From positions 2,232,001-2,296,000 of the forward strand of contig NZ_CP042331.1 in the NCBI RefSeq assembly GCF_008253865.1: DNA of 64,000 nucleotides. Direction: 5' to 3'. The stretch is from Bosea sp. F3-2. Its GTDB lineage: Bacteria; Pseudomonadota; Alphaproteobacteria; Rhizobiales; Beijerinckiaceae. Below, in pieces: positions 54,924 through 64,000 of this stretch. A program made the translations under genes and the position numbers. The stretch's first letter is position 1. The number at the start of each line of letters is the position of its first letter. The notes beneath the pieces are model-generated. The model had not been told where the DNA came from and did no database searches. It worked only from the letters and a program-made list of their open reading frames with translations.

Positions 54924-56337
54924 CACACATGGGGTAATCGCGGGAGCGCGGCGCCTCCGGGCCTCTACTGGCCGTTCGAATGGGTGGTTGTTCCCCGATA
55001 AGATGAACGAACGGGCTCTCGACTTGCGGCCGGGCCCAAGCATCGAATGGAGAACAACCATGGGCGAGTATATCGGTCTCGACGTATCGTTGAAAGAGAC
55101 GGCAGTATCCGTGCGGCGGGCAGGCAAGCGGATTTGGCGCGGCAAGTGCCCGTCGGATCCGAGACTTCTCGCTGAGGTGATCCGTCAGCGGGCGCCCGAA
55201 GTTGAGCGGGTCGTATTCGAGACCGGTCCGTTGTCGGTGTGGTTTTACCATGCGCTGACGGCAGAAGGCCTTCCGGCGATCTGCATCGACGCGCGGCATG
55301 CCAAGGCGGCGCTCGACATGGCTCCAAACAAAACAGATGCGAACGATGCCGACGGCCTGGCGCATCTGGCCGAGGTCGGCTTCTTTCGCGAGGTCCGGGT
55401 GAAGGGCTATGACAGCATGCTGATGCGGACCTTGGTCGCAGCGCGCACCAAGCTGGTCCGGATCAGCACCGAGCTCTCAAACCAGATCCGTGGTCTGATG
55501 AAGACATTCGGGCTGCTGGTCCCATCAAGCAAGGGCGGCAAGTTCGAGGAGCATGTTCGGCGGCTGCTCGCCGGCAAGGAGGAGCTTGCGCGCGTCATCC
55601 TCCCGATTCTGGAAGCGTGGCGCGGCCTACGCCTGCGGGCAGCCGAGCTCGGGCGCCAGCTCCTGAGCGCCGCACGACAAAGCCAGGCCTGTCAGCTTCT
55701 CATGTCGATCCCCGGGGTGGGCGCGGTCACGGCAACCTCCTTCGCCACCGCCATCGAAGATCCGGCCAACTTCTCCAAATCCCGCTCCGTGGGAGCATGG
55801 CTTGGCCTGACGACCCGGCGCTACCAATCCGGAGAGGTCGATTATGACGGCCACATCTCGAGGCGCGGCGATGCCCATATCCGAGGCCTGCTCTACGAGG
55901 CCGCAACCGTCATCCTGACGCGGGCGCAGGCTGATAGCGCCCTACGTAGCTGGGGCTTGAAGCTGCGTGAAAAGCTGGGCTTCAAGCGCGCGGCCGTCGC
56001 AGTCGCGCGCAAGCTGGCCGTGATCATGCACGCCATGTTGAAGTCCGGCGAGCCATTCAACCGAACCGCCGCCTGACGCGTCCAGGCTCGTTTGCGCCAA
56101 TCCTGAAGGCGCTCTGAGACGTCCCGGCCGGGACGTAGGCCGAACCATTCCGCCGAGGCTGTTGCAGTGTCGAGCCATGCTCGCCGCCTGCGCTCCACAC
56201 ATTGGAAGGTTCGCCCCGCGAAGCCCCATCATGCGGCGACTTCATGTCGACCGCGAAGACGACCGTGCTCCCGGCAAGCGACATCCCAGTCCGCAAAAAA
56301 GGCTTGATCTTCGAGCTGCGATTAGACGACAGCCTCG
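54924..56337 (+). mobile_element. IS110-family insertion sequence, right copy
   Basis: A 1,414-bp inverted duplicate of 51965-53375. The extra 3 bases are a GGG-type difference near 56217. Together with the left copy it forms a large inverted repeat around the IS1182 element. Confidence 0.75.
55060..56076 (+). CDS. IS110-family transposase, right copy
   Basis: A 338-aa DEDD transposase with the same sequence as the left copy. The ATG at 55060 (MGEYIGLDVS) is used. It is followed by 261 bp of non-coding element DNA in which a guide RNA would be expected. Confidence 0.88.
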   Translation: MGEYIGLDVSLKETAVSVRRAGKRIWRGKCPSDPRLLAEVIRQRAPEVERVVFETGPLSVWFYHALTAEGLPAICIDARHAKAALDMAPNKTDANDADGLAHLAEVGFFREVRVKGYDSMLMRTLVAARTKLVRISTELSNQIRGLMKTFGLLVPSSKGGKFEEHVRRLLAGKEELARVILPILEAWRGLRLRAAELGRQLLSAARQSQACQLLMSIPGVGAVTATSFATAIEDPANFSKSRSVGAWLGLTTRRYQSGEVDYDGHISRRGDAHIRGLLYEAATVILTRAQADSALRSWGLKLREKLGFKRAAVAVARKLAVIMHAMLKSGEPFNRTAA

Positions 56338-56460
56338 GTCGTTTCCGGTTTTTACCTAGCCGGGCGGATTAGGTCCGCTTTTGGACGTTGCGATCCCGCG
56401 TGGCCTCCGGAACGAGGGGGCGCTGTGAGCGCCCAGCGGTTCGCCAGCGGGGAGCCGCGC

Positions 56461-56841
56461 TCACGACAGCTTTCTTGCGTGCAGCTCATCTCGCAAGGCG
56501 TCCAACGCCACCGAATGATGCTCGGGCCGCCAAACCAGGTGGGTATTGACCTGCGCAATGGTCCGTGGCAGCGGCAGCGCCTGGACTTGGCTTTCCGCAT
56601 GCACCGCCTGCAGCACCGAGCGCGGCATGATGGCGATGCCTGAGCCGGCCGCCACGCAAGCCACGATTGCGTGGTCGGAGGTCAGTTCCAGCACGCGCTC
56701 GGGCATCACCTTCGACACGTGGTGAGCGGCATCGTCTTCGTGCTGAAGAGCGGATTGTGCTAACGCGACGCGCCTGCGGCCTACGGTCCGCACTGACCCT
56801 AAAGGCTCGCGCGCGCGGCAGCGAGCACGCGCTCGATCCAA
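56461..56841 (-). pseudogene. LysR regulator, C-terminal remnant
   Basis: The frame ends at 56461 with the last part of a LysR effector domain (RVLELTSDHAIVACVAAGSG, then IAIMPRSVLQAVHAE). Residues before about 40 do not continue into the rest of the protein; no start or winged helix remains. Probably cut by the neighbouring IS activity. Confidence 0.5.
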
Positions 56842-57200
56842 AGCACCACATCAAAATCCATGACCTCATCCGGTCTGGTTCGCAGGACCTGCCGGCGCTC
56901 TTCTCGCGGAAGTCGAACGGAGCCCTACCCCTCGCCAACGATACGTCGTTCGGCGTCGCCTATGCTCCGTTGAGCCCGCTTGAGTGCTTGGTACTCGCCG
57001 CCGAAAACCACCCCACAAACAGCCGCAGCATAGCCACGAGCGGCCATCGGCCCACGCTCACTCTCGCCGCTCGGTTGAGCGCACATCAACTACACATGCA
57101 TGTATACTTGGGATCAGGGACACCCCCTTTACATTGGCGCCGGAGCGATTTTAACTGAAATCCGAAAACACAAGAAGCCGTCCAATCAAGGCGGCACGAC
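56842..57200. other. Gene-poor region between LysR remnant and flippase
   Basis: About 360 bp with no convincing gene. No terminator or repeat stands out. Confidence 0.3.
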
Positions 57201-58643
57201 CTATGTCCTCAATTGGGATATGAGGTTCAGATAGAATGTTTTCTGTCCCATTACGACAAGCAGCATTCCCGAGTAGGTTGCTGCCATGACGCTGCCGTTC
57301 AGAGCAAACCTCAATAGCGCAGACTCTGCATGACCTACGAGTGCCCCAACGGCGATCGCGGCAATCGTCGCGACAATCGCCGAACTGACAGGTGGCCAAA
57401 TTGCCTCAAGCAAATCGGTCAGCGTGATGCCTGTGCCTTTGATGCACCACAGCATATGCGGAAGAAGCCACAACGACAGTGCGATCGAGAAGGCCGCAGC
57501 CACGCCGTTCGGCCCGTAAGGCAGCCCGGCGAGATAGGAGACAACACAAATTGGCGCGAGAACCAGCGCAATATTCAAGCTTCGTTGTTGCAGGCCACTC
57601 GACATCAGAAACCACGCGAGCGGATTAACCAATCCGAAGAACAGGACAGTTGGAGTCAACAGGCGAAAGATCGTCGCTGCGGCCTCCCAGCGGGGTCCCA
57701 TAACGACGCGAATGATGTCATCCGCGAATGCAGCGGAAAACAACGTGATCGGAGCTGTCAAGGCAACGACGAGAGAGTAACCTTTGAGGAAGTAGTTTTT
57801 ATATTGAGCAGAATCATTCTGAAGACGCGACAAGGCAGAGAACGCCACGCCTCCAATTGCGTCGTTCAGTTGCGTCGTTGGGATATTGATAAGCTGATAT
57901 GCCCGCGAATACAATCCGAGTGCATCGGCTCCCCAGAATCGGCCGAGCAAAACCTTGTCGAGATTGTAGGCGACATAAACGACGAGCCTATTCAAACTCG
58001 TCGTTCCGCCGAATTTCAGCATCGCCATCACCCCGGCATTACGACGCGGCCAACCCGGTTTCCAACCGACGACCAGCCACATCACCACAGTATTGAAAAT
58101 TGTCACTCCAACGGAAGGAACGACAATCGACCAGTAGCCCCAGCCGGTGGCAGCCATCGTGATTGCAGCAGCTGTATTCACGATGACGCTGAAAACGTCG
58201 ATCGCAGCCAGCGTGACGTAACGCAAGTCCCGATGCAGCATGGCCGCATATTGTGCACCAGCGGCGCCGAACAGGAAGCCGACGGATATCGCCGCCGTGA
58301 CCCCGAAAAGACGAGGTTCTTGATAAAAGCGAATGAGGATTGGCGCAGTCAGCAGGCAAAGCAGGGTGAGGATTGCGCCTATGAGCATGTTGACCCAGAA
58401 CAGGGTGGATTTTTGCTCCTCGGTGATGGTTGCTTGTTGGATGGCAGCCGCCGAAAGGCCTCCGTCCCGAAACAGATCGTAAATCCCGGTTACGACCGTG
58501 ACCATCGCGACGAGGCCGAACTCCGACGGCGAGAGCAACCGCGCCATCACCACGATGTAAAGCAGCCGCAGCGCAAACGTTATGCCCTGTCCGACAAGTT
58601 TGGCGAGGCCGCCTCGAATTGTGCGCTGCTTCAGAGCTTCCAT
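57201..58643 (-). CDS. Polysaccharide flippase (Wzx/MOP family)
   Basis: A 480-aa protein with many membrane helices of the MOP superfamily, opening QRTIRGGLAKLVGQGITFALR and LLSPSEFGLVAMVTV, the WzxC-type start, and containing LNRLVVYVAYNLDKVLLGRFWGADALGLYSRAY. It should move lipid-linked polysaccharide repeat units across the inner membrane. Polysaccharide synthesis genes are missing nearby except a glycosyltransferase remnant at 59932, so the cluster is probably a fragment. Intact reading frame. Confidence 0.88.
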   Translation of the reverse strand: MEALKQRTIRGGLAKLVGQGITFALRLLYIVVMARLLSPSEFGLVAMVTVVTGIYDLFRDGGLSAAAIQQATITEEQKSTLFWVNMLIGAILTLLCLLTAPILIRFYQEPRLFGVTAAISVGFLFGAAGAQYAAMLHRDLRYVTLAAIDVFSVIVNTAAAITMAATGWGYWSIVVPSVGVTIFNTVVMWLVVGWKPGWPRRNAGVMAMLKFGGTTSLNRLVVYVAYNLDKVLLGRFWGADALGLYSRAYQLINIPTTQLNDAIGGVAFSALSRLQNDSAQYKNYFLKGYSLVVALTAPITLFSAAFADDIIRVVMGPRWEAAATIFRLLTPTVLFFGLVNPLAWFLMSSGLQQRSLNIALVLAPICVVSYLAGLPYGPNGVAAAFSIALSLWLLPHMLWCIKGTGITLTDLLEAIWPPVSSAIVATIAAIAVGALVGHAESALLRFALNGSVMAATYSGMLLVVMGQKTFYLNLISQLRT

Positions 58644-58840
58644 ATTCTTCCGTTCCCGGTGGATCGGGCGGTGATGTCAAGCCGCGAAGGTCTTTGGCCG
58701 CAGAATTGCTTGCAAACTCTACGTCGTGTTAATAACGATTACCATGGAATTTTCCCGGCCAATCGGGATACGGGCGGGGTTCACTGCACCTCCGAATAAG
58801 CTTGATCGAGCGGACGACGCGTCAACGGAAGGAGCTCAAC

Positions 58841-59884
58841 ATGAAGATGGGAGCCGGTGACTGGGTCGAGGTGCGAAGCAAGGACGAGATCCTTGCAACG
58901 CTCGATAAAGGCGGGCGCCTCGAAGGGCTGCCGTTCATGCCGCAGATGTTCGACTATTGCGGTCAAAAATTCCAGATCTATAAGCGCGCGCACAAAACCT
59001 GCGATACGGTCAGCGGAGATTATGTTGGCCGCCGGCTGCCTGACAGCGTCCACTTGAACCATCGGTGCGACGGTGCGGCGTACGGGGGGTGCCAGGCAGG
59101 ATGCCTGATCTTCTGGAAGCAGGCTTGGCTCAAGCCCGTCGAAAAAGACGAATTCGGGGAAACGTCCGACACCAAGCATCTCGCAGCGGGCTGCACCGAA
59201 GAGGATGTGTTGAAAGCGACCCGCGCATCCGGATCGCAGCCGAAGCAAAATATAAGATACTCCTGTCAGGCCACCGAACTTCTTCAGTATACGCAGCCGC
59301 TCAAATGGTGGGATGCGCGGCAGTACGTCGAGGACTACACGTCCGGAAATAATTCATTGCCAAGAATGCTGCGCGGGTTTTTGTACTTCGCATTCATTTA
59401 CATCACCATGGCCAAGAGGCGAAGGCTGGGCCGTCCTGGGCGATGGCTCTACGATCGGAGTCAATCACTGTGGGGCGGCGTTCCGTTTCCCAGGCGGGCA
59501 GGAGACCTTACGCGTGGCGCGATCGGACCAGTATCCGAGCTTAATCTCCAAGCCGGGGACTGGGTTCGGGTCCGATCCTTTGAGGACATCAGGAAAACGA
59601 TAGACGTGTTCAACCAGAATCGAGGCATGAGTTTTGATGCTGAGCTTGTTCCGTATTGTGGCAAGGTTTTACAGGTAAAAACTCGCGTTGAGACTTTCAT
59701 CGACGAGAAGACCGGCTTTATGAGGCGACTCAAAACGCCTGCCGTCATCCTGGAAAATTCATACTGCCGCTCCAGATACAGCGAGAACAGGTTATTTTGC
59801 CCAAGAAGTATTTATACGTGGTGGCGTGAAATCTGGCTAGAGAAACTGGACACTATCAACAACGGAAGTGAATTAAATAAATAA
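58841..59884 (+). CDS. Unknown protein with two tandem cysteine-containing domains
   Basis: A 347-aa protein starting at ATG 58841 (GGAAGGAG upstream). Two related units are visible: GDWVEVRSKDEILATLDKGG with FDYCGQKFQIYKRAH and later C76, C84, C88 and FWKQAWL, then a second unit from about residue 240, GDWVRVRSFEDIRKTID with VPYCGKVLQVKTRVE, YCRSRYS, FCPRS and WWREIWLE. The middle has a short hydrophobic stretch (RGFLYFAFIYITMA). The shared pattern YCG, C, C and W-W/LxWL suggests a duplicated metal-binding or disulfide domain. Neighbouring the flippase it may belong to polysaccharide synthesis; no function is known to me. Confidence 0.65.
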   Translation: MKMGAGDWVEVRSKDEILATLDKGGRLEGLPFMPQMFDYCGQKFQIYKRAHKTCDTVSGDYVGRRLPDSVHLNHRCDGAAYGGCQAGCLIFWKQAWLKPVEKDEFGETSDTKHLAAGCTEEDVLKATRASGSQPKQNIRYSCQATELLQYTQPLKWWDARQYVEDYTSGNNSLPRMLRGFLYFAFIYITMAKRRRLGRPGRWLYDRSQSLWGGVPFPRRAGDLTRGAIGPVSELNLQAGDWVRVRSFEDIRKTIDVFNQNRGMSFDAELVPYCGKVLQVKTRVETFIDEKTGFMRRLKTPAVILENSYCRSRYSENRLFCPRSIYTWWREIWLEKLDTINNGSELNK

Positions 59885-59931
59885 TCTACATCAAAGAAAT
59901 CCATGATGACAGAGCTTGCGAGATACAGATC

Positions 59932-60126
59932 ATGCGCTCAAATCTGGCATTCCTCCTGGTTGTCATCGCGACGTCCGTTTGCAATGTCGAGAAGTATCTA
60001 GCTGACATTATAGCGCGCGTTCAATCGCTCGATTATCCAAACCTCACGTCATTCTGGGCAATGCTAGCACCAGCGTCACTCCAGAAATTATTGCGCAACA
60101 TGCGAATAGCCCCGTCCCGATTCTGA
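59932..60126 (+). pseudogene. Remnant of a family-2 glycosyltransferase N-terminus
   Basis: A 64-aa frame containing CNVEKYLADIIARVQSLDYP, close to the YNVEKYLADCI and YPNLE motif at the start of GT-A glycosyltransferases, but cut off before the DDGS and metal-binding parts. Position next to the flippase and the tandem-domain protein supports a lost polysaccharide cluster. Confidence 0.4.
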
Positions 60127-60394
60127 CTTATCGAAACCCGAACACTCCCGACATCTGGTAATCTCCGCCCTGACCGGCGGGGCAGGCAGGGGCACTGCAA
60201 GCAAGGCGAGGACGAGAGCCAGTCGAAGCCGGTCTGCGGATCGAAGGGCCGCCGCTGCTTGCGCCAGAGATCGGCCGTGCCAGGCTCGTCGCGCCCGTTG
60301 GGCTCGCTTCAACCACGCGGTCGCAATCGAATCCGCTTCTCCGATGAGGATCATGGGGCGATCTCCTTTGCGAGAGTGGGAGCTGACCTGCCTA
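60127..60394. other. Gap without a convincing gene
   Basis: Short frames on both strands exist but none looks like a protein. Confidence 0.3.
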
Positions 60395-60785
60395 AACTGC
60401 TCACGGATACGGTCCGAAACGCTCTACCGCGTCATCGCGATCTTGTTGGTCGCCATCGCGGGCGTGCTGCTATTGGGCCACGATGCCTCTAGCCATACGG
60501 CGATCCTGGCGGGAATGGCGCGGCTCATCGCGGGAATTGCGGCCGGCTTCCTTATCGGTGTCGTGGCCTCGCTTCATGGGGGCGGCGGGCGGCGAGTTGC
60601 TGATCCCGACCCTGATCCTCCTGTTCGGCGCGGATATCAAACCCGCTGGCAGCCTCTCGCTCGCGGTGAGCCTGCCGACGATGATCGTCGGCTTCGCCCG
60701 CTACAGCCGCGATCAGAGCGTTTCCGTGATCGGCCGAAACAGGGTGCTTCTGCTGACGATGGCGGCTGGCTCAGTGGTCGGCAGT
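60395..60785 (+). pseudogene. TauE/SafE-type exporter fragment with frameshift
   Basis: Membrane-helix-like sequence (YRVIAILLVAIAGVLLLGH, AGFLIGVVASLHG) in one frame, then after a shift near 60575 GGELLIPTLILLFGADIKPA, SLSLAVSLPTMIVGFARYS and VLLLTMAAGSVVG in another. This is the second half of a TauE/SafE-type anion exporter. The reading breaks off at about 60785. Confidence 0.6.
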
Positions 60786-61009
60786 AGGCCGGACACACGG
60801 ACGCACCTGAACCTGAGCGCCAATCGCCTCGACAAAAACCTCTTGCATCCGAAGGGGCGTCCACACACGGACGTTCCGCAAAAGGTGCAAGGAGCAGCCG
60901 TCGCATCAGGAGCGGAAGTTGGCGCCACTGCCAAAAAGCAGACAATCACGGGATCAGAAACGTCGGGTGGCAACCCGTTGCAGGCCTTCGGAGGAACAGG
61001 GGCGCAAGC

Positions 61010-61426
61010 GTGCAACCTTGCATGCCACGATCGCCCGCGCCCCCGCGCGAGGCCCTTGTGAAAGGGACGGCGGCGGAAGGCATCGAGGCGGCGCTGCTGG
61101 TTGGGTTGGGCTCCAGCGACGATGTCGAAAGCGGCTGCCTGGGGGTCGGGTCGGTCGTCGAGTTCAGCCGCTCGGCCCCGGAGATCAACGCTCTCAACGA
61201 CGCTGCCGGCGAGTCCGTCGTCGCGGCCTTCGCTGCTAGAGTTCGCGATGGGATCGAGGCCGGCGAACTTGACGCGGGCCTCGACCCCGCCGCCGTCGGC
61301 CGGATGCTGCTGGTCTTGCGTTCGGGCCTCAAGGTGGCGGCGCGTGGCGGCGCAAGCGATGCTGAACTCCGCGACGCCGCCCGTCTGGCGCTACGCGGCC
61401 TGATCACAATAAGTCCTACCCGCTAG
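61010..61426 (+). pseudogene. TetR regulator, C-terminal remnant
   Basis: The frame has AAEGIEAALLVG, the C-terminal TetR pattern GCLGVGSVVEFS, FAARVRDGIEAGELD and GRMLLVLRSGLKVAARGGAS, but lacks the N-terminal DNA-binding domain. Its start region (MQPCMPRSPA) does not fit the family. Confidence 0.5.
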
Positions 61427-61818
61427 TGCGGCACTCCATCGGGGCGGTAGCGGCGTTGAGCCGACCCAGGACGGCTTCGCGCCATGTGTGGACGGCTCTC
61501 CGTTGGCAAGGGCTTTCGAGCGTTCTGCAGGGCTGGTCGGTGCGGCCATGTGTTCGACCTCACATGATGATTCTCCGGTCAACGGTTTTTTCCGATCATG
61601 AACCGAGGTGAGCTCTCTCGCGGCAGGACCTGCCTGCAAACCTCACATCCGGCGGGATGGCGATCCCGACCACTGTCCCGCATACGGGACAGGAGAGCTC
61701 CAAAGGAACGGCACCACTCTGTGAAGACGGCGCCAGGCGCCACGCCGAACAACGGCGACGTTCCCTCGGATCACCGGGCCGCAATGCCGTAGCAGTGCAG
61801 CCCGATCTCGGAGATGGT
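61427..61818. other. Gap with a short perfect palindrome
   Basis: 392 bp without a credible gene. CTGTCCCG, then CATA, then CGGGACAG (61673-61692) is a perfect palindrome with 8-bp arms, resembling operators of the TGTCCC and GGGACA kind, but no regulated gene stands beside it. Confidence 0.35.
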
Positions 61819-62976
61819 CTACGCCGAGGGCTTCATGATCGCGCCCTCGGGCACGATACCGTCAATGACAAACCTCCACAGGGCGATCAGGAGTTTGCGC
61901 GCGAGGGCGACCACCATCACTTTGCGGACACGCCGGCCGGTTGAGCCGACGCGATCGCGGAACCAGGCCACTTGCGCTGTACCAGGCTGATAGCGCTGCC
62001 AGAGCCAGGCGAGCTCGACCATCACGGTTCTGAGCCGTCGATTGCCAGCTTTTCCGATCCCTTGCTCGCGCTCGATCCCGCCGCTGCTGTACGGAGTCGC
62101 AGCAAGACCGGCGTATGAGCCAAGCGCCTTCCCGTTGGCAAAGCGGCGCACAAAGGCCTCGCGGACCAGCACGGTCGCGCTTTGCACACCGATGCCGCGC
62201 AGGCTGCAAAGTTGCTGGATCATCTTGCCGCCTTCGTCTGGCGCAACGGCCTCGGCAACGGCATCGCGGTCGCGCTCCAACTCCGCCATTTGCGCGATCA
62301 CAAGTTCCAACCTGGTGAGCAATCGTTCGATTTTGGCCAGCGCGTTTGGCGGGAGCGGCTTGCCAAGCCCGGTCCGCAGCTCAGCCAGCCGGCGGCGGCG
62401 ATTTTGGAGAAGGGGATTGTAGTCGCCGGCTCCGAGCGTCGCCAGAACAGCACCGATCCGGTTGACAAGGCCAACACGCTCGGAGACCAGCTCGGTCCGT
62501 TCCCGGACGCAGCGCCGGGCATCCTCGTCGACTTCATCAGGGATCGGCACCATCGAACAGACGCGGGGTTCGCCGCGGAGCCATGCGAGCAGCGTGCGCA
62601 GGAGCAATTCGGCATCGATGCCGTCGGACTTCGCGCGGCGCATACGCCGATCCACGGGCACGCTCGAAGGCTGGATGACATGGACCTCTACGCCCATCGC
62701 GATGAGCCATCTTGCCAGCCAGAACCCGGACCACCCGGCTTCATAGGTCGCAATGACCCGGTCGACCGAGTGGCCGGCAGCAGCCGCACGAGCGCGGTAG
62801 CCGTCGATCGCGGATTGAAGGGCGAGCTTGTCCGGATCGATGGTGCGCTTCGCCCGCGTCTGCGGAAGACCGGGGATCTGCGCCGCCAGAACCCAACTCT
62901 TGCTACTCAGCTCGATCGCGAGCACGAGCGTTCCATCGTAATGAACAGGGCCGAGAGTGTTGGATGACTGCGACAT
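61819..62976 (-). CDS. IS110-family transposase (second type)
   Basis: A 385-aa transposase of a different IS110 subgroup: LVLAIELSSKSWVLAAQIPG (the first acidic position is Glu), IATYEAGWSG, SDGIDAELLLRTLLAW and the C-terminal LRGIGVQSATVLVREAF and FANGKALGSYAGLA. The ATG at 62976 is used in preference to a start at 63069. Intact; no terminal repeats recognised. Confidence 0.87.
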   Translation of the reverse strand: MSQSSNTLGPVHYDGTLVLAIELSSKSWVLAAQIPGLPQTRAKRTIDPDKLALQSAIDGYRARAAAAGHSVDRVIATYEAGWSGFWLARWLIAMGVEVHVIQPSSVPVDRRMRRAKSDGIDAELLLRTLLAWLRGEPRVCSMVPIPDEVDEDARRCVRERTELVSERVGLVNRIGAVLATLGAGDYNPLLQNRRRRLAELRTGLGKPLPPNALAKIERLLTRLELVIAQMAELERDRDAVAEAVAPDEGGKMIQQLCSLRGIGVQSATVLVREAFVRRFANGKALGSYAGLAATPYSSGGIEREQGIGKAGNRRLRTVMVELAWLWQRYQPGTAQVAWFRDRVGSTGRRVRKVMVVALARKLLIALWRFVIDGIVPEGAIMKPSA

Positions 62977-63219
62977 GGCCGGGGATCCCTCTCTTTTGGA
63001 TGACGCAGCGTATCCGCCTGCGCCGCAATCATGGGATCTGTTGGTGCGGCGCGCATGGCCGCTGGCCATAATGCCTTCCGCGAGGACGGGTCCCGACCAA
63101 AACCGCGCGCTTGAAGGCGCTGTGGCGCGTGTGGGTTTTCCCGTTCTTCGGTTCGACCGGCTGGCTGCGTTACGTTCGTTTCGCCCTTCCCAAGCTCGTC
63201 GGTGCGGTTCGCCTGATCT

Positions 63220-64000
63220 CTATGCGGCCCGCGAGACCGGCTCGCGATAGGCCTCACCGGTGGTCATGATCGCCCAGACCATCCGGGCCGTTTTGTTGGC
63301 CAAGGCGACGGTCGCGATCTTTGTCGTTCGCCGGGCCAACAGTTGGACCAGCCATGGCCGCCGCGTTCCGTTCCGCTGCGCGAGCGCACGACAGCCAGAG
63401 CCCCGACAACCAGCAACTGGCGCAGGTAACGGTCGCCCTGTTTGGTGATGCCGCCCAGGCGCTCCTTCCCGCCGCTTGAGTTCTGCCGAGGCACGAGGCC
63501 GATCCATGCCGCCAAGTTTCGGCCTGACCGAAACGCTTTGGGATCCGGTATGGTGGCTACGAGAGCGCTCGCCAGGAGAGGACCGACGCCCGGCACACCC
63601 ATCAGCCTGCGGCCGATCTCGGTCGCGCGGGCGTTCGTTCTGATCCGGCGATCCGTTTCCAAGATCTGATCGTTGATCAGCGCGAGTTGAGCAGCCAGCA
63701 TTCCAAGACACATCTGCGCCTCGGCGGGCACACGCTCGTCTTTGTCGGCGATGAGCCTGATGAGAGCCCCCAGACCTTCCCTCCCGATCGGCGCCGCCAG
63801 CCCAAACTCCGCCATGTGGCCTCGGATCGCGTTCGACAGCTGGACGCGCTGGCGCATGAGCATGAGCCGAACACGATGCAGCACCAGGATGCCCTGCTGA
63901 TCGACGCTCTTCACCTCGACGAAGCGCATGGTCGGGCGGGTCACGGCTTCGCAGATCGCTTCCGCATCGGCCGCATCATTCTTCTGCCGCTTGACATACG
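63220..64000 (-). pseudogene. IS110-family transposase, frameshifted and cut by the window edge
   Basis: The frame enters from beyond 64000 (NDAADAEAIC, then LVLHRVRLMLMRQRVQLSNA) and continues with GVPGVGPLLASALVATIPDP and GLVPRQNSSGGKERLGGITK. Near 63365 the reading shifts: the proper end (LVQLLARRTTKIATVALANK, then REPVSRAA) is in another frame ending at 63220. The transposase is therefore probably inactive. Confidence 0.7.

Noticed and set aside
60088..60354. 88-aa leftward frame as a secreted protein
   Set aside because: It has a hydrophobic stretch but no credible start signal, and it overlaps a decayed region with no related gene.

Overview
The window is GC-rich DNA from what looks like an alphaproteobacterium of the order Hyphomicrobiales (Rhizobiales; a Bosea- or Bradyrhizobium-like host is plausible). 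This is inferred from gene content: DUF1254, TAXI and HdeA proteins, several enolase-superfamily sugar-acid genes, an IclR regulator, many IS110 elements and rhizobial-type intergenic repeats. No rRNA, tRNA or CRISPR array was seen.

Region 1 (1-22.4 kb) is an accessory defence island. It opens with a Tn7/Tn5053-like transposition operon: a DD35E transposase TniA/TnsB, the AAA+ ATPase TniB/TnsC and a long TniQ. A long leftward run follows. Reading in the direction of transcription from 16.5 kb down to 5.2 kb it contains: (i) an overlapping three-gene operon of a gluzincin-type metallopeptidase, a metallo-beta-lactamase-fold hydrolase and a DUF2235 serine hydrolase, which I cannot match to a named system; (ii) a Hachiman-type hamA-hamB pair; (iii) a decayed ParE toxin; (iv) a protein joining a PD-(D/E)XK nuclease core to a VWA domain, followed by three tiny genes. 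Running rightward are a reverse transcriptase of the Abi/DRT kind with a possible 54-aa upstream gene, and a second, different hamA-hamB pair. Two Hachiman-like loci therefore flank the peptidase operon and the RT.

Region 2 (22.4-33 kb) is patchwork: degenerate repeats, two AraC-type genes, a secreted DUF1254 protein, an HdeA-like protein, a small lipoprotein, a TAXI-type protein, two LysR remnants, a VOC protein, dusA with a broken tyrosine integrase beside its 5' end (dusA is a known integration site), and a Fic protein.

Region 3 (33-51.8 kb) is a well-preserved sugar-acid catabolic block. A leftward operon encodes an aldose-1-epimerase-like protein, a peptide/opine-type ABC transporter (binding protein, two permeases, fused double ATPase) and two MR/MLE dehydratase-like enzymes. 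Divergent from it are an IclR regulator fused to a metal-ligand-less SMP-30 propeller, a uronate dehydrogenase and a glucarate-dehydratase-like enzyme. An SMP-30 lactonase, a LysR regulator and an operon for a four-carbon acid-sugar kinase (DtnK type), a PdxA2-type dehydrogenase and a TIM-barrel/cupin fusion complete it. Together they suggest import and oxidation of uronate or aldarate-type acids plus a threonate-type branch.

Region 4 (51.8-64 kb) is IS-rich and decayed. Two near-identical 1.41-kb IS110 copies in inverted orientation flank an IS1182 element. Beyond them lie a LysR remnant, a Wzx-type flippase, an unknown two-repeat protein, glycosyltransferase, TauE and TetR remnants, an intact IS110 transposase gene and a frameshifted one that runs off the window.
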